This document shows, piece by piece, positions 42,740 to 51,106 of a stretch of DNA of 64,000 nucleotides. This DNA is from CBDHCC01 sp965219235 (lineage in GTDB: Bacteria > Pseudomonadota > Alphaproteobacteria > Sphingomonadales > Sphingomonadaceae): assembly GCA_965219235.1 (NCBI GenBank), contig OZ244721.1, forward strand, positions 1,364,001 through 1,428,000, in the 5' to 3' direction. A model generated the notes under the pieces. That model was given only the letters and a program-made list of their open reading frames with translations, made no database searches and was not told the origin of the DNA. A program made the position numbers and the translations under genes. Each line of letters starts with the position of its first letter. Positions within the stretch are counted from its first letter, which is position 1.

Positions 42740-43378
42740 GTGCGCCTCGTTGGGCGCTGCTGAATTGGAAACTAGGAGCCTGTCCGTATCGATATTCAGC
42801 CGTGATACCAACGTGTCACTTTCCATCAAGGTATAAACTAGATTGCTCCCTATAGTGGGCGAGCGTTTGTCCTCGGCTATTTCAGGATTACGTAAAGCAT
42901 CGAGTAACGTCTTGACTCTGTTGTCTATATCCCCACCTTGTGAGATAAGTTGTCCGGGGTCTTGTTGTCTTAAAAATAGAATATCTAGTTCACAATTCAG
43001 GCTGAGAGACCTTCTAACTAGTGGCAAAAAGCTAGTACAGTTTATTTGTATTTCTGTAAGTAGGTCATTTCCCCATCCGTTCTTTGCCTTGTCTCTAGGA
43101 CCGAGTTCTCCCTTTTCTCCACGCATAATTGCTATACCTCCGCTTGCTGGAGGAGTTGCGCCTTCGCGAAGAAGGACTTGGAGCGAATGGTGAGTCGACC
43201 AAAGGTTTTGCAGCTGAGGGCTTATCTTTGCCCGAATAGCCGCAATTTCTTCTGGTTTGGACTTGTTACCGCTCGCAGAAAGTGGGCCGCTGTAAACAAG
43301 ATGGAAACGCATGATGTTCCTCACCGGCCCTTCCCGAGCGCCAAACTGGAACTCTGCCGACGCGGCCTCAATGCTCAT
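42677..43378 (-). CDS. passenger protein with RusA-like DxDN motif
   Basis: Protein of 233 residues, clearly AT-richer than the chromosome and lying wholly inside the IS1595 element. The only motif I see is GGDIDNRVKTLLDALRNP at residues 148-165 (Asp150, Asp152, Asn153), followed by an acidic ESDTLV near residue 187. That arrangement resembles the metal-binding core of RusA Holliday-junction resolvases. The N-terminal MRFHLVYSGPL strand would also fit that fold. This is inference from a short motif. A divergent arrangement with the transposase is unusual for simple IS. Confidence 0.6.
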   Translation of the reverse strand: MSIEAASAEFQFGAREGPVRNIMRFHLVYSGPLSASGNKSKPEEIAAIRAKISPQLQNLWSTHHSLQVLLREGATPPASGGIAIMRGEKGELGPRDKAKNGWGNDLLTEIQINCTSFLPLVRRSLSLNCELDILFLRQQDPGQLISQGGDIDNRVKTLLDALRNPEIAEDKRSPTIGSNLVYTLMESDTLVSRLNIDTDRLLVSNSAAPNEAHLVIEVTLNVLRVGPHNMCLV

Positions 43379-43538
43379 TTAGCAGCCCCGCTTGCATTTG
43401 GGTACGGGAAATATGACAACGCCTTGGGTAAGGTCGGGCATCGCGCGGTCCTCTGATGGTTGCCCTCCAGAAGATCGGACATGATCCGTGTTTGAGAATG
43501 GACGAGTTGATGAACGACCTTGTAAGCCTGACTGAATA

Positions 43539-44447
43539 ATGGCCGACGTCCATCCCAGCGATTTTGGCGCATTGCGTTCGTTCGCGGCGGTGGCCGAGGC
43601 ACTGAGTTACAGTCGGGCCGCCGCCACGCTCGGCGTGTCCGCCTCCTCGCTCAGTCAGGCGGTGCAGGGATTGGAGCAAAGGGTCGGGGCGCAATTGCTC
43701 AATCGGACGACGCGCAGCGTCTCGTTGACCGAAGCGCGAGCAGCGCTGCTGCGACGCGTCCGCCCTGCGCTGGACGAACTCGGCGAGGCGATGGTCGAGG
43801 CGCGATCGCATCGCGGGCGGATCGCAGGCACGCTGCGCGTCCATGCGTTTCCGATCGCATCGGAGTTGTTCATCGAGCCCAGACTTGCAAAGTTTGCGCG
43901 CTCCAACCCGGATGTGGTGCTCGACCTGACCCTCGATGACGTGGTCATCGACCTGGTCGCCGGCGCGTTCGATATCGGTGTGCGCTTGGGCGAGCTGATC
44001 GAAGGCGACATGGTGAGCATCCCGCTCGGCTCCGAGCTTCGTCAGGTCGCCGTCGCCTCCCCCTCCTACCTGGCCGAATTCGGCAGACCGTCGACCCCGC
44101 ACGACCTCGTCGATCACCGCTGCCTCCGCTGGCATTGGCGCGGCAATCCCGAGCCCTATGCCTGGGAGTTCTGCAGGGACGGTCGCTGGTTCTCGGTTGC
44201 GGTCGACGGCCCTCTGATCGCGGATCGGCGGGAGACGTGCGTCCAGGCGGCGGTCGATGGCGCGGGGATCGCGTTCGCGGTCGAGGCGGTCGTGGCCGCG
44301 CGGATCGCGTCCGGAGCGCTTGTTCCCTTGCTACAGGACTGGTCGGTGCCGTTCCCGGGCTTCTACCTGTGCCATCCGCGCCAACACCTCATGCGACCGC
44401 CGCTCCGCGCCTTCATCGACACGATGACCACCCAACAGAATGGTTGA
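43539..44447 (+). CDS. LysR-family transcriptional regulator
   Basis: Protein of 302 residues. The DNA-binding domain is FAAVAEALSYSRAAATLGVSASSLSQAVQGLEQRVG; the effector domain has GTLRVHAFPIASELFIEPRLA and FDIGVRLGELIEGDMVSIPL. ATG at 43539 gives the normal N terminus. It lies between the IS1595 element and a broken SnoaL-like gene; its target may have been the gene lost with the left part of this island. Confidence 0.88.
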   Translation: MADVHPSDFGALRSFAAVAEALSYSRAAATLGVSASSLSQAVQGLEQRVGAQLLNRTTRSVSLTEARAALLRRVRPALDELGEAMVEARSHRGRIAGTLRVHAFPIASELFIEPRLAKFARSNPDVVLDLTLDDVVIDLVAGAFDIGVRLGELIEGDMVSIPLGSELRQVAVASPSYLAEFGRPSTPHDLVDHRCLRWHWRGNPEPYAWEFCRDGRWFSVAVDGPLIADRRETCVQAAVDGAGIAFAVEAVVAARIASGALVPLLQDWSVPFPGFYLCHPRQHLMRPPLRAFIDTMTTQQNG

Positions 44448-44503
44448 GGGTGCCCCATATTGAAGACATTAGCTTCTTCCTCAAAAACGGAAGAAATGTG
44501 AGA

Positions 44504-44961
44504 TCACGGCTGCAAATCGGTCACCGCCTTGCCGGAGGAAAAGTCCATCGGCACGGAAAGGTGATCGTGAACGAAGAGCCATTCGCCGTCGATCTTGCGC
44601 AGGCACTTGGTGTCGCGGATCCATATGTCGATATCATGACCGCTCATCCGGCCGGCAATCCGCGTCATGCCATAAGCGAAGCCCACGTCCGGCGAGCATT
44701 TCACCTGGACATCACGGTGCTCAAGTACAGGGTTCCCTTCGATCGCGCCGAAGAAATCGCCCCAGCTCTTCCATAGATCTCTCGGCCTGCATATTCGAGC
44801 GGCGGCATGAGATCGTAGGTCACGATCTCGTCGCCGGGCGCGTAGAAAGCCATGATGCGGTCCACATCCTTGGTTTCGAAGGCGACCTTCCAATCGTCGA
44901 GGAGCTGCCGGATCGTGGCGATGTCGTCTGCGGTCCCGATATTTTCGATGACCACTGGCAT
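44504..44961 (-). pseudogene. SnoaL-like (NTF2-fold) protein with one frameshift
   Basis: A SnoaL/ketosteroid-isomerase-like gene of about 152 codons. It starts MPVVIENIGTADDIATIRQ after AAAGGAG, reads to EYAGREIY near 44775, then continues in another frame as KSWGDFFGAIEGNPVLEHRDVQVK to the end (IRKIDGEWLFVHDHLSVPMD-like). A single 1-nt indel explains the break; a sequencing error is possible. Confidence 0.75.
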
Positions 44962-45018
44962 GGTCTGTCTCCTTTGTTGATTTCGTGATGGCAAGCCAAA
45001 CGTTGAACCAATCTAATA

Positions 45019-46209
45019 CCAATATTCACGGATCAGAACCCGTGAGGCCATTTGCGGAGAGCAAGCGACATGATCCGCCAGGGTTGCTCGACAAGCTTGT
45101 TCCAGGCGTCGCAACAATGGTCGACGATCTCGTCGAAGGAGCCGAACACACGGTTCGAGAGCCAGTTGTCGCGCATGAACTGCCACACGTTTTCCTGCGG
45201 GTTGAGCTGCGGGCTTTTCGATGGGATCGCGACGATCCAGATGTTGGCGGGCAGCGCGAGCTTGGGCGTCAGGTGCCAACCGGCCTGATCCATGAGAAGT
45301 ACGGCGTGCGGGCCGGGCGCGACGTGCGGTGCGATCTCCGCCAGATGCAGGTTCATGGTGTCGGTGTTGCAGAACGGCAGGCCGAGGCCGCAGGACGAGG
45401 CCGGCCGCCCATTCGACAGGTTCAGGACAGGCTTGCCCTCCTGCGGGCAGATCGCGCCGAAGATGTGGGCGGATTTGGTGCGCTGATCGTGCGGTGCCGA
45501 GGGACGCGTTCCCCGCTTCGCCCATCGCCTCGTGATCTTGTTCTTCTGCCCGATCCGGGCCTCGTCCTGGAACCATATCTCTACGGGAGTGCCCCGCGGG
45601 AGGGACGCTCTGACCTTGTCCACCTCGGCGGCAAAGCCCCCCTTTTTGAAGGTCTCGATCGCGTCCGGATCCTGGGCATGGTGCTTGGGCCGGGCCGAGA
45701 GCTTGCGGTAGCCAAGGGCGCGTAGCTCGCGGCTCAAGGTCGGCCGCGAAACCGATAGCGAGAAGTCGTCCTAAAGCATCTGTGGCAGGTCGATGATCCG
45801 CCAGCGCACCACCCCGTGGACGGCTGGTATAGAGCCTCGCTCGATCGCCTCGACGAGCGCCGCGCGATGAGCAGCTTTCAACAGCGACTGCGGCCCTGGC
45901 GCCTTTCGATCGATCAGCCCGTCAGGACCCGTTGCGTTGAACTTCATCACCCAGTCCCGCACGATCTGCAACGTGACCCCGTCGATCCGCGCGGCCTCCG
46001 TCCGGCTCGCCCCTTCATAGATTGCGGCCAGCGCGAGCAAACGCCGGGCCTGCGCACCATCCTTTGAACGTCTAGCGGTGCCTGTCACCGAAATGACGTC
46101 GAAGTCAGCGCGAAGCGCAATGGCATGGCAACTCCAGTCTGTTTGCCATCTTGAATCAGGGGCCGCCACTGCTAGCAGCCCTCACGAGTTACGATCCGCG
46201 AACGTTGGT
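45019..46209. mobile_element. IS630-family insertion sequence
   Basis: Terminal inverted repeats begin CCAATATTCACGG at 45019 and end, inverted, at 46209 (26 of 32 bp match when the outer bases ATA are included, 45016-45047 and 46180-46211). TA flanks both ends (45017-45018 and 46210-46211), the target duplication expected of the IS630/Tc1 group. It holds one interrupted transposase gene. Confidence 0.85.
45033..46169 (-). pseudogene. IS630-family transposase with an internal amber codon
   Basis: The N-terminal part (RRLLALAAIYEGASRTEAARIDGVTLQIVRDW) is the helix-turn-helix, the C-terminal part the DDE domain: VEIWFQDEARIGQKN, VLLMDQAGWH and NPQENVWQFMRDNWLSN. Both are in one frame but separated by TAG at 45771-45773, where relatives have Trp (QWLWDEF-like; here QML-stop-DDF). 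TGG to TAG is the simplest explanation. Suppression aside, the enzyme is dead. Confidence 0.85.
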
Positions 46210-46239
46210 ATGGCATGCACATAATCAAATCTGCGGAGG

Positions 46240-47823
46240 TTACGGGTTCATGGGTATGAAATTTAAGTCCTGATAATCCCAACTAAAGTCGGCTAATGGA
46301 GAAACAGGCTTCATTGTCACCTTGTCTATTGAGCCATCTGCATCCAGAGCAAAGGTAACATAGGCGGGTTCCGCTGACGGATCGTCGAACAAGGTGCGAA
46401 AGGTGTCGTACTGCCAATGCTCCAGCCGCCCGGCCAAGCCCGGCGTCCGTGTGAAGTCGATCCGCAACCCGCCGCCCTCCTGGCGGATGACGATCGGACC
46501 GTACCAGGGGTCGACATATTGGCCCGCATAGCGCGCCAGCGGCAGCGACGGGCCGACCTTGGCAGGCGACGACTGCGACTGCTGGACAACGGCCAATGCT
46601 GCCTTAATACGGTCGGACTTGATCGCGCGAAAGGCCGCCGGCCAATCCTGTGTCGGCTTGTCCAGATAATGGTCGAGCAAGGTGTACTGCAATCCGCGCA
46701 GGACTTCCCCGTCCTCCGAATTGATCAGGATGGTGAAGCCCACGTTCTTCTCCGGCACCAGCACTACAAGCGACAGGAAGCCGAACACCGCGCCTCCATG
46801 CGACACGATCTTGGCGCCCTTGTAGTCCTGCACGTCCCAGCCGAGCGCGTAGGTGTCGAATAACGGCTGCGCGGCCTTTAACGGATCCGGCAGCGGCGGA
46901 TTTGGCTGGATGACAACCGGGGTCCACATGTCGCGTGCAACGCGCTCGCTGAATAGTCGACCGCCGTCCGGCATCTTACCGGATGCGAGCTGCACCAGCA
47001 TCCAGGTGGCCATGTCACTGGCGCTGACCGTCATACCGCCCGCAGGCGCACCATTGCGGCCAAGCTCGTCGCGCTCCTCAAGCACAGATAAGTCTCCGAG
47101 CCCACGAAGTGCGCCGCCAAGCCGGGCGTGCGGAAAGGCGCGATTAACAACGTCGAACCGAGTCAGGTCCGTCTTCGACTCGTCCATGTGGAGCGGGGTT
47201 AAGATGTGCTGGCGGACGAAGTCCTCCCATGTCTGTCCGCTCACCTCCTCGATCAGCTGGCCGGCGACCATGTAGAGCACGTTATCGTAGGCGTAGACGC
47301 TGCGGAAACTGCTCGCCGGTTTCAGGTAGCGCAGCCGCTCCACGCTCTCCCGACGCGATCGGTCGCTGCGCGGTACGAGCAGAAGGTCGCCCTCGCCGAG
47401 ACCCAAACCGCTGCGGTGAACGAGTAGGTCGCGCACTGTGATCTCGCGAGTCACCCAGGGGTCGTACATCGCAAACCAAGGCATGTGCTTAATCACCGGA
47501 TCGTCCCACGCGATCTTGCCCTGATCCACCAGCAGCGCGAGCGCGGCGGTGGTGAACGCCTTGCCAGTGGAGCCGTTGGGGAAGATCGTTTCCGCATCGA
47601 CCGGCTCAGCCCCGCCCAGCCTGCGGACACCAAACCCCTGGTCGAAGGTGACTTGGCCGTCCTCCACGATGCTGATCGCCATCCCCGGCACACCAACGTC
47701 TTGGCGCAGCCGCTCCACCTCTTCGGCGAAGCCGGCGGGCGGGGCGGCACGCAGGGGAGCGGCGACCCACAGCGCCAGCACCGCTGCCGTCGAGAGGAAC
47801 CGTACGGTCGCATTTCCAGGCAT
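46240..47823 (-). CDS. exported serine hydrolase (beta-lactamase/PBP4*-like) with C-terminal DUF3471-type domain
   Basis: Protein of 527 residues. A signal peptide (FLSTAAVLALWVAAPLRA) is followed by a class C beta-lactamase-like domain with S85-T-G-K88, Y179-D-N181 and the third-motif region VSHGGAVFGF. The C-terminal 110 residues (SLPLARYAGQYVDPWYGPIVIRQEGG) are of DUF3471 type. It could be a D-aminopeptidase or esterase. Last gene of the D-amino-acid operon; an IS630 copy lies 30 bp beyond its stop. Confidence 0.87.
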   Translation of the reverse strand: MPGNATVRFLSTAAVLALWVAAPLRAAPPAGFAEEVERLRQDVGVPGMAISIVEDGQVTFDQGFGVRRLGGAEPVDAETIFPNGSTGKAFTTAALALLVDQGKIAWDDPVIKHMPWFAMYDPWVTREITVRDLLVHRSGLGLGEGDLLLVPRSDRSRRESVERLRYLKPASSFRSVYAYDNVLYMVAGQLIEEVSGQTWEDFVRQHILTPLHMDESKTDLTRFDVVNRAFPHARLGGALRGLGDLSVLEERDELGRNGAPAGGMTVSASDMATWMLVQLASGKMPDGGRLFSERVARDMWTPVVIQPNPPLPDPLKAAQPLFDTYALGWDVQDYKGAKIVSHGGAVFGFLSLVVLVPEKNVGFTILINSEDGEVLRGLQYTLLDHYLDKPTQDWPAAFRAIKSDRIKAALAVVQQSQSSPAKVGPSLPLARYAGQYVDPWYGPIVIRQEGGGLRIDFTRTPGLAGRLEHWQYDTFRTLFDDPSAEPAYVTFALDADGSIDKVTMKPVSPLADFSWDYQDLNFIPMNP

Positions 47824-47848
47824 CAATCGTCCTCCACCAGGTGATAGG

Positions 47849-48601
47849 TCATGTAGGCTGGGATGCGAAGGCGAGGCGCGCACCCGCGTCGGTGCGGCAG
47901 AACTGGATGCGATCGCAGGGCCGCCGACCGGGCTGGAGCACATGGCGCTCGGTATAGTTGGCGAAAGGCTCGTCGGAGACCCGCTCGACGATGTAGCCGG
48001 CGATTGCAGCGCCGTAGTTGGAATGTGCGACCTCCGTACCTGACTCCCAAGCCGCAGTGGGCACGTGCGCCTTCAGCCACCCGACATGGGGTTCGGGCAG
48101 GGTCGGAGGACGGCGGATGAAGTCGTCGACGTCGCTGAGGCCGGGGCTGTGCGAGAACAGATCCCGCACCCGGATCGGCCGGTCGCCGATGGTCGGCACA
48201 TCGAAGTCGATGTAGCGGCCGATGGGCGCGTCGAGCTCGACCCGGCCGCGCTCGATCTCCTGGGCGAGCGCGATCCAGGTGTACAGCTTGCTGATTGAGC
48301 CTGGACGCACCAGCGTGTCCAGGCCATCAACCGGCATCGTGCGGGTAGTGTCGCGGAAGCCATAACCGCGCGAGAAGAGGATGCGATCGTCCTGGACCAC
48401 GGTGACGACAGCGCTGGCCACCTCACCCGAGGCGACCTCCTGCGCCACCGCGCCGTCCACGAAAGCGGCCAAGTCGGCCAGATTGGCGGGCGCAGTGATC
48501 TGCTGGTTTGGCACATGAGGGGGTTCAGCGAAACCGGGGGACGGAAGTACGAGAGCGCCGGCGAGCAGCCAGGCGACCGCGTGGCGGCACATGAGGGTCA
48601 T
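47849..48601 (-). pseudogene. serine hydrolase truncated after the YxN motif
   Basis: The first 225 residues match the large serine hydrolase at 53419-55434: signal peptide, S102-I-S-K105 (RPGSISKLYTW), HSNYGAAIAGYIVERVS. After YTERHVLQP the sequence changes frame and ends 25 codons later, so the C-terminal two thirds and all membrane helices are missing. It begins inside the stop of the YkvI-like gene (ATGA). Family members run 500-680 residues; probably inactive. Confidence 0.7.
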
Positions 48602-49734
48602 GCGAGCATTTCCTCAGGCGAAGGCTTTCTACCGCGAACCAGCCGGGCGACGCCGACCGTGAACAGCGGCACGAGGTAGACTGCGATGATCGCGTAGGCG
48701 AGCAGGCGGTAGCCCCGGCCGATCAGCGCGACCAGGCCGAAGCGGCTGGCGACGAACACGCAGGCGGTGAGCACAAGCGCGGCGAGCCCCGCCCGTCCCC
48801 AGCTCCCGAATGCGGCCCCCCTGCGTTCGCGCAGCCAGCCGGCGACGCGCTCGTTGATGGCATGGACCGCGCCGACACCGCTTTCCAGGAGCGCCAGGAA
48901 GACCATCAGCTGGAAGGCATAGCGGAACGGAACCAGACCGAATTGTGCCAGGATCACGTCGGAGGGCAAGGGCGCATCCGAGATCCCGGGCAGGAAGGCC
49001 AGCATCGCCAGGAAGAACAGCAATGCGGGCACCATCGCGATCGGCCCGGCCAGCAGGCCGGCCACCGCCGCCTCGCCCGGACGCGTCACGTGGCGCAGGC
49101 TCGGCAACACGATGATGGCGGCGACCGCGTTGTAGCTCGCATAGGTCAGCCCGCTGGCGAACCACCCGTCGCCCGTGCGACCGCCCGCCAGCGCCGCGCC
49201 GATGCGATCACCCAGCTGCGTAACGGACAGGACCAGGAACACGGCGTAGACGGCGTAGAGGAACAGGGTGGCGTATTTGAACAGGCCCTCCACCGCGTCC
49301 TCGCCGAGCGCCGCGACGATAACGGTCGCGAGCGCGAAGGCGACGGAGCCCGCGATCAGCGGCAAGCCCAGGGTGGCCGCACCGATCTCCCCCGACGCCG
49401 CCGCGAACACCCCCAGGATCAAGACGACAAAGGCGAGGTAGGCGAACTCGAACGCGGGCCAGCCCGGCCCGAGCAGCGCCTGAAAGAATGTGCGGTAATC
49501 CGAGGCGCGCACACGCACGGCGAACGCGAAAGTAAGTGCGCAGATGACGCTCCACAACGCCATGGCGAACAGGATGCCGCCGAGGCCGCCCCAGGGGCCG
49601 GCCGGCAGGAAGAATTCGGCCAGCTCTCGACCCGTGGCGTAGCCGCCGCCGATCACCACGCCGTTGAAGGCGACCGCGGGCAGCAGATAGCGCTGGAACG
49701 CGCTGGCACGTGGCGGGGCGGCCGCCTGGTTCAT
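48598..49734 (-). CDS. YkvI-like membrane transporter (APC superfamily-like)
   Basis: Integral membrane protein of 378 residues with 10-11 predicted helices. The start FQRYLLPAVAFNGVVIGGGYATGRELAEFF matches YkvI-type proteins with an unwound first helix, as in LeuT/APC-fold amino-acid carriers. No substrate is proven for the family; its place beside D-Glu enzymes suggests an amino acid. ATG at 49734 overlaps the stop of the DUF1611 gene. Confidence 0.82.
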   Translation of the reverse strand: MNQAAAPPRASAFQRYLLPAVAFNGVVIGGGYATGRELAEFFLPAGPWGGLGGILFAMALWSVICALTFAFAVRVRASDYRTFFQALLGPGWPAFEFAYLAFVVLILGVFAAASGEIGAATLGLPLIAGSVAFALATVIVAALGEDAVEGLFKYATLFLYAVYAVFLVLSVTQLGDRIGAALAGGRTGDGWFASGLTYASYNAVAAIIVLPSLRHVTRPGEAAVAGLLAGPIAMVPALLFFLAMLAFLPGISDAPLPSDVILAQFGLVPFRYAFQLMVFLALLESGVGAVHAINERVAGWLRERRGAAFGSWGRAGLAALVLTACVFVASRFGLVALIGRGYRLLAYAIIAVYLVPLFTVGVARLVRGRKPSPEEMLA

Positions 49735-50813
49735 TCCAGGGACCGGAGGCAATCGTCAACCAGCCGGTCGAACGCGGTGCCGCCCCGGATCGGATCGGCC
49801 GCCGGCAAGCCAAGCCTCTGTCCCTCGTGCTCCATCAGCGCCTCGGCATCCTGCGCTGTGTAGGCGGACGTGTTGAACGACAGGCCGACGCAGCGGATCG
49901 CCGGATTGGTGAGACGGCCAAGCGTCACGGTCGCCTCGATCAGCCGCTCCACCGTCGGCAAGGCACGATCGGGCGAGCCGAGCACCGTCGGTCGCCCCGG
50001 ATCGTGGCAAGCCACGAAGCCGTCCGGCTGGCTGCCGTGCAGCAGGCCTAGCGAAACTGCGGCGTAACCGGGATGAAACAGCGATCCCTGCCCCTCGATC
50101 ACATCCCAGTGGGCCGGGTCGGCGTCCGGCGACAGCATCTCCGCCGCGCCGGACACGAAATCGACCACCACGCTGTCGATCGGGACGCCGCGGCCGGCGA
50201 TCATGATGCCCGTCTGCCCCGTTGCGCGAAAGTCGGTGTCGACGCCCCGCGCGGCCAAGGCGCGCGCCAGCGCCAAAGCCGTGTATTTTTTGCCCAGAGC
50301 GCAGTCGGTGCCGACAGTCAGCAGGCGCCGACCGGACCGCTTGCGGCCTGTTCCGACCGAGATGTCAGCGGGAGGAACCCGAAGATCGATCAGCCGCGAT
50401 CCGCCGCGCTCCGCCGCCGCGACGAGGATGGAATAGGAGGCGAGGCGCTTGTGCATCCCGCTGACAATGTCCAGCCCCGCCTCGGCCGCTCGGACGAGCG
50501 ACGGCAGCCAGTGATCCGAGATAATCCCGCCGCGATTGCTGACGGCCAGGACAAGAGACCGTGCGCCCGCCCGAGCGGCGACGGCGGCGTCCATCCTGGG
50601 CAGTCCCAGATCAAGCGCGCCGTCGCCCGTTGCCCAGTGCGCCAGGCACTTGTGAGGCGCCCAGTCGCGCAGACCGAAGGCCGTCTTGGCGTAGCCGGGT
50701 TCCGTCACGTCACCGGTGAACAGCAGGTAGGGCGCATCAAACGCGGGCGGCGCGGTCGCCTCCGCCACCGTCACTCGCTGCGTCCGTGCAAGCTGATTGC
50801 CATCTGGCGGCAC
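49731..50813 (-). CDS. dgcN: DUF1611 protein, DgcN-like D-glutamate N-acetyltransferase
   Basis: Protein of 360 residues of the DUF1611 family. The N-terminal domain (PYLLFTGDVTEPGYAKTAFGL) precedes a P-loop-like domain with GTDCALGKKYTALALARAL (about residues 168-186), TGQTGIMIAGRGVPID, VVDFVSGAAE and IEGQGSLFHPGYAAVSLGLLHG. In described systems, DgcN acetylates D-Glu and DgcA racemises the product; a dgcA-like gene is in this operon. GTG at 50813 is chosen for its AAGGA site 6 nt upstream; GTG at 50774 is an alternative. Confidence 0.82.
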   Translation of the reverse strand: MPPDGNQLARTQRVTVAEATAPPAFDAPYLLFTGDVTEPGYAKTAFGLRDWAPHKCLAHWATGDGALDLGLPRMDAAVAARAGARSLVLAVSNRGGIISDHWLPSLVRAAEAGLDIVSGMHKRLASYSILVAAAERGGSRLIDLRVPPADISVGTGRKRSGRRLLTVGTDCALGKKYTALALARALAARGVDTDFRATGQTGIMIAGRGVPIDSVVVDFVSGAAEMLSPDADPAHWDVIEGQGSLFHPGYAAVSLGLLHGSQPDGFVACHDPGRPTVLGSPDRALPTVERLIEATVTLGRLTNPAIRCVGLSFNTSAYTAQDAEALMEHEGQRLGLPAADPIRGGTAFDRLVDDCLRSLE

Positions 50814-50839
50814 CCTCGTTCCTTCTCTCACCCTCGACG

Positions 50840-51106
50840 TTAGTAAGACAGAGTTGCCGGTTTCTGTCCAGAAAACTTCATCCTGTTCCGGACCGTCACC
50901 AACAGGTCGGCGGCCGCCTCGTGCGCGGACTCGTGCGGCCGGCCAGCCTCGCAATGCGCCCGCACCGCGTGGATCGCCGGTCCGCACAGCTGCGTGCCGC
51001 CAGGACCGTCGAGGACGATCCTCTGCGACTCACGGATCGCGGGGAAGCGGGTCCGCACCTCCTCGAGCGGGAAATCCGCCACGATCGCGTCAGTCGCCAC
51101 GGCCAT
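50840..51106 (-). pseudogene. class V aminotransferase/cysteine desulfurase-like, N-terminal fragment
   Basis: Of a family that normally has 380-410 residues only 88 codons remain. VRTRFPAIRESQRIVLDGPGGTQLCGPAIHAV matches the N terminus (the GPGGTQ turn before the first helix), then EAAADLLVTVR, after which the sequence ends without the PLP domain. Overlaps the POT gene end by 17 bp. A PLP enzyme has been lost from the operon by deletion. Confidence 0.65.

Larger units (their letters stand above)
41545..43425. mobile_element. IS1595-family element with passenger genes
   Basis: Imperfect 26-bp terminal inverted repeats (21 of 26 matches), starting AAGGCGTTATTATA at 41545 and ending at 43425 in AACGCCTT, enclose 1881 bp. 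Inside are an ISXO2-like transposase, a 67-codon ORF and a converging AT-richer passenger gene. The 8-bp flanks (CGACCGAG and GGGTAAGG) are not a target duplication, so a deletion or rearrangement has occurred at one side. Confidence 0.82.

Noticed and set aside
35000..46300. Prophage or integrative element around the IS elements
   Set aside because: No integrase, phage structural genes, tRNA or attachment repeats are visible; only two simple IS and decayed chromosomal genes.
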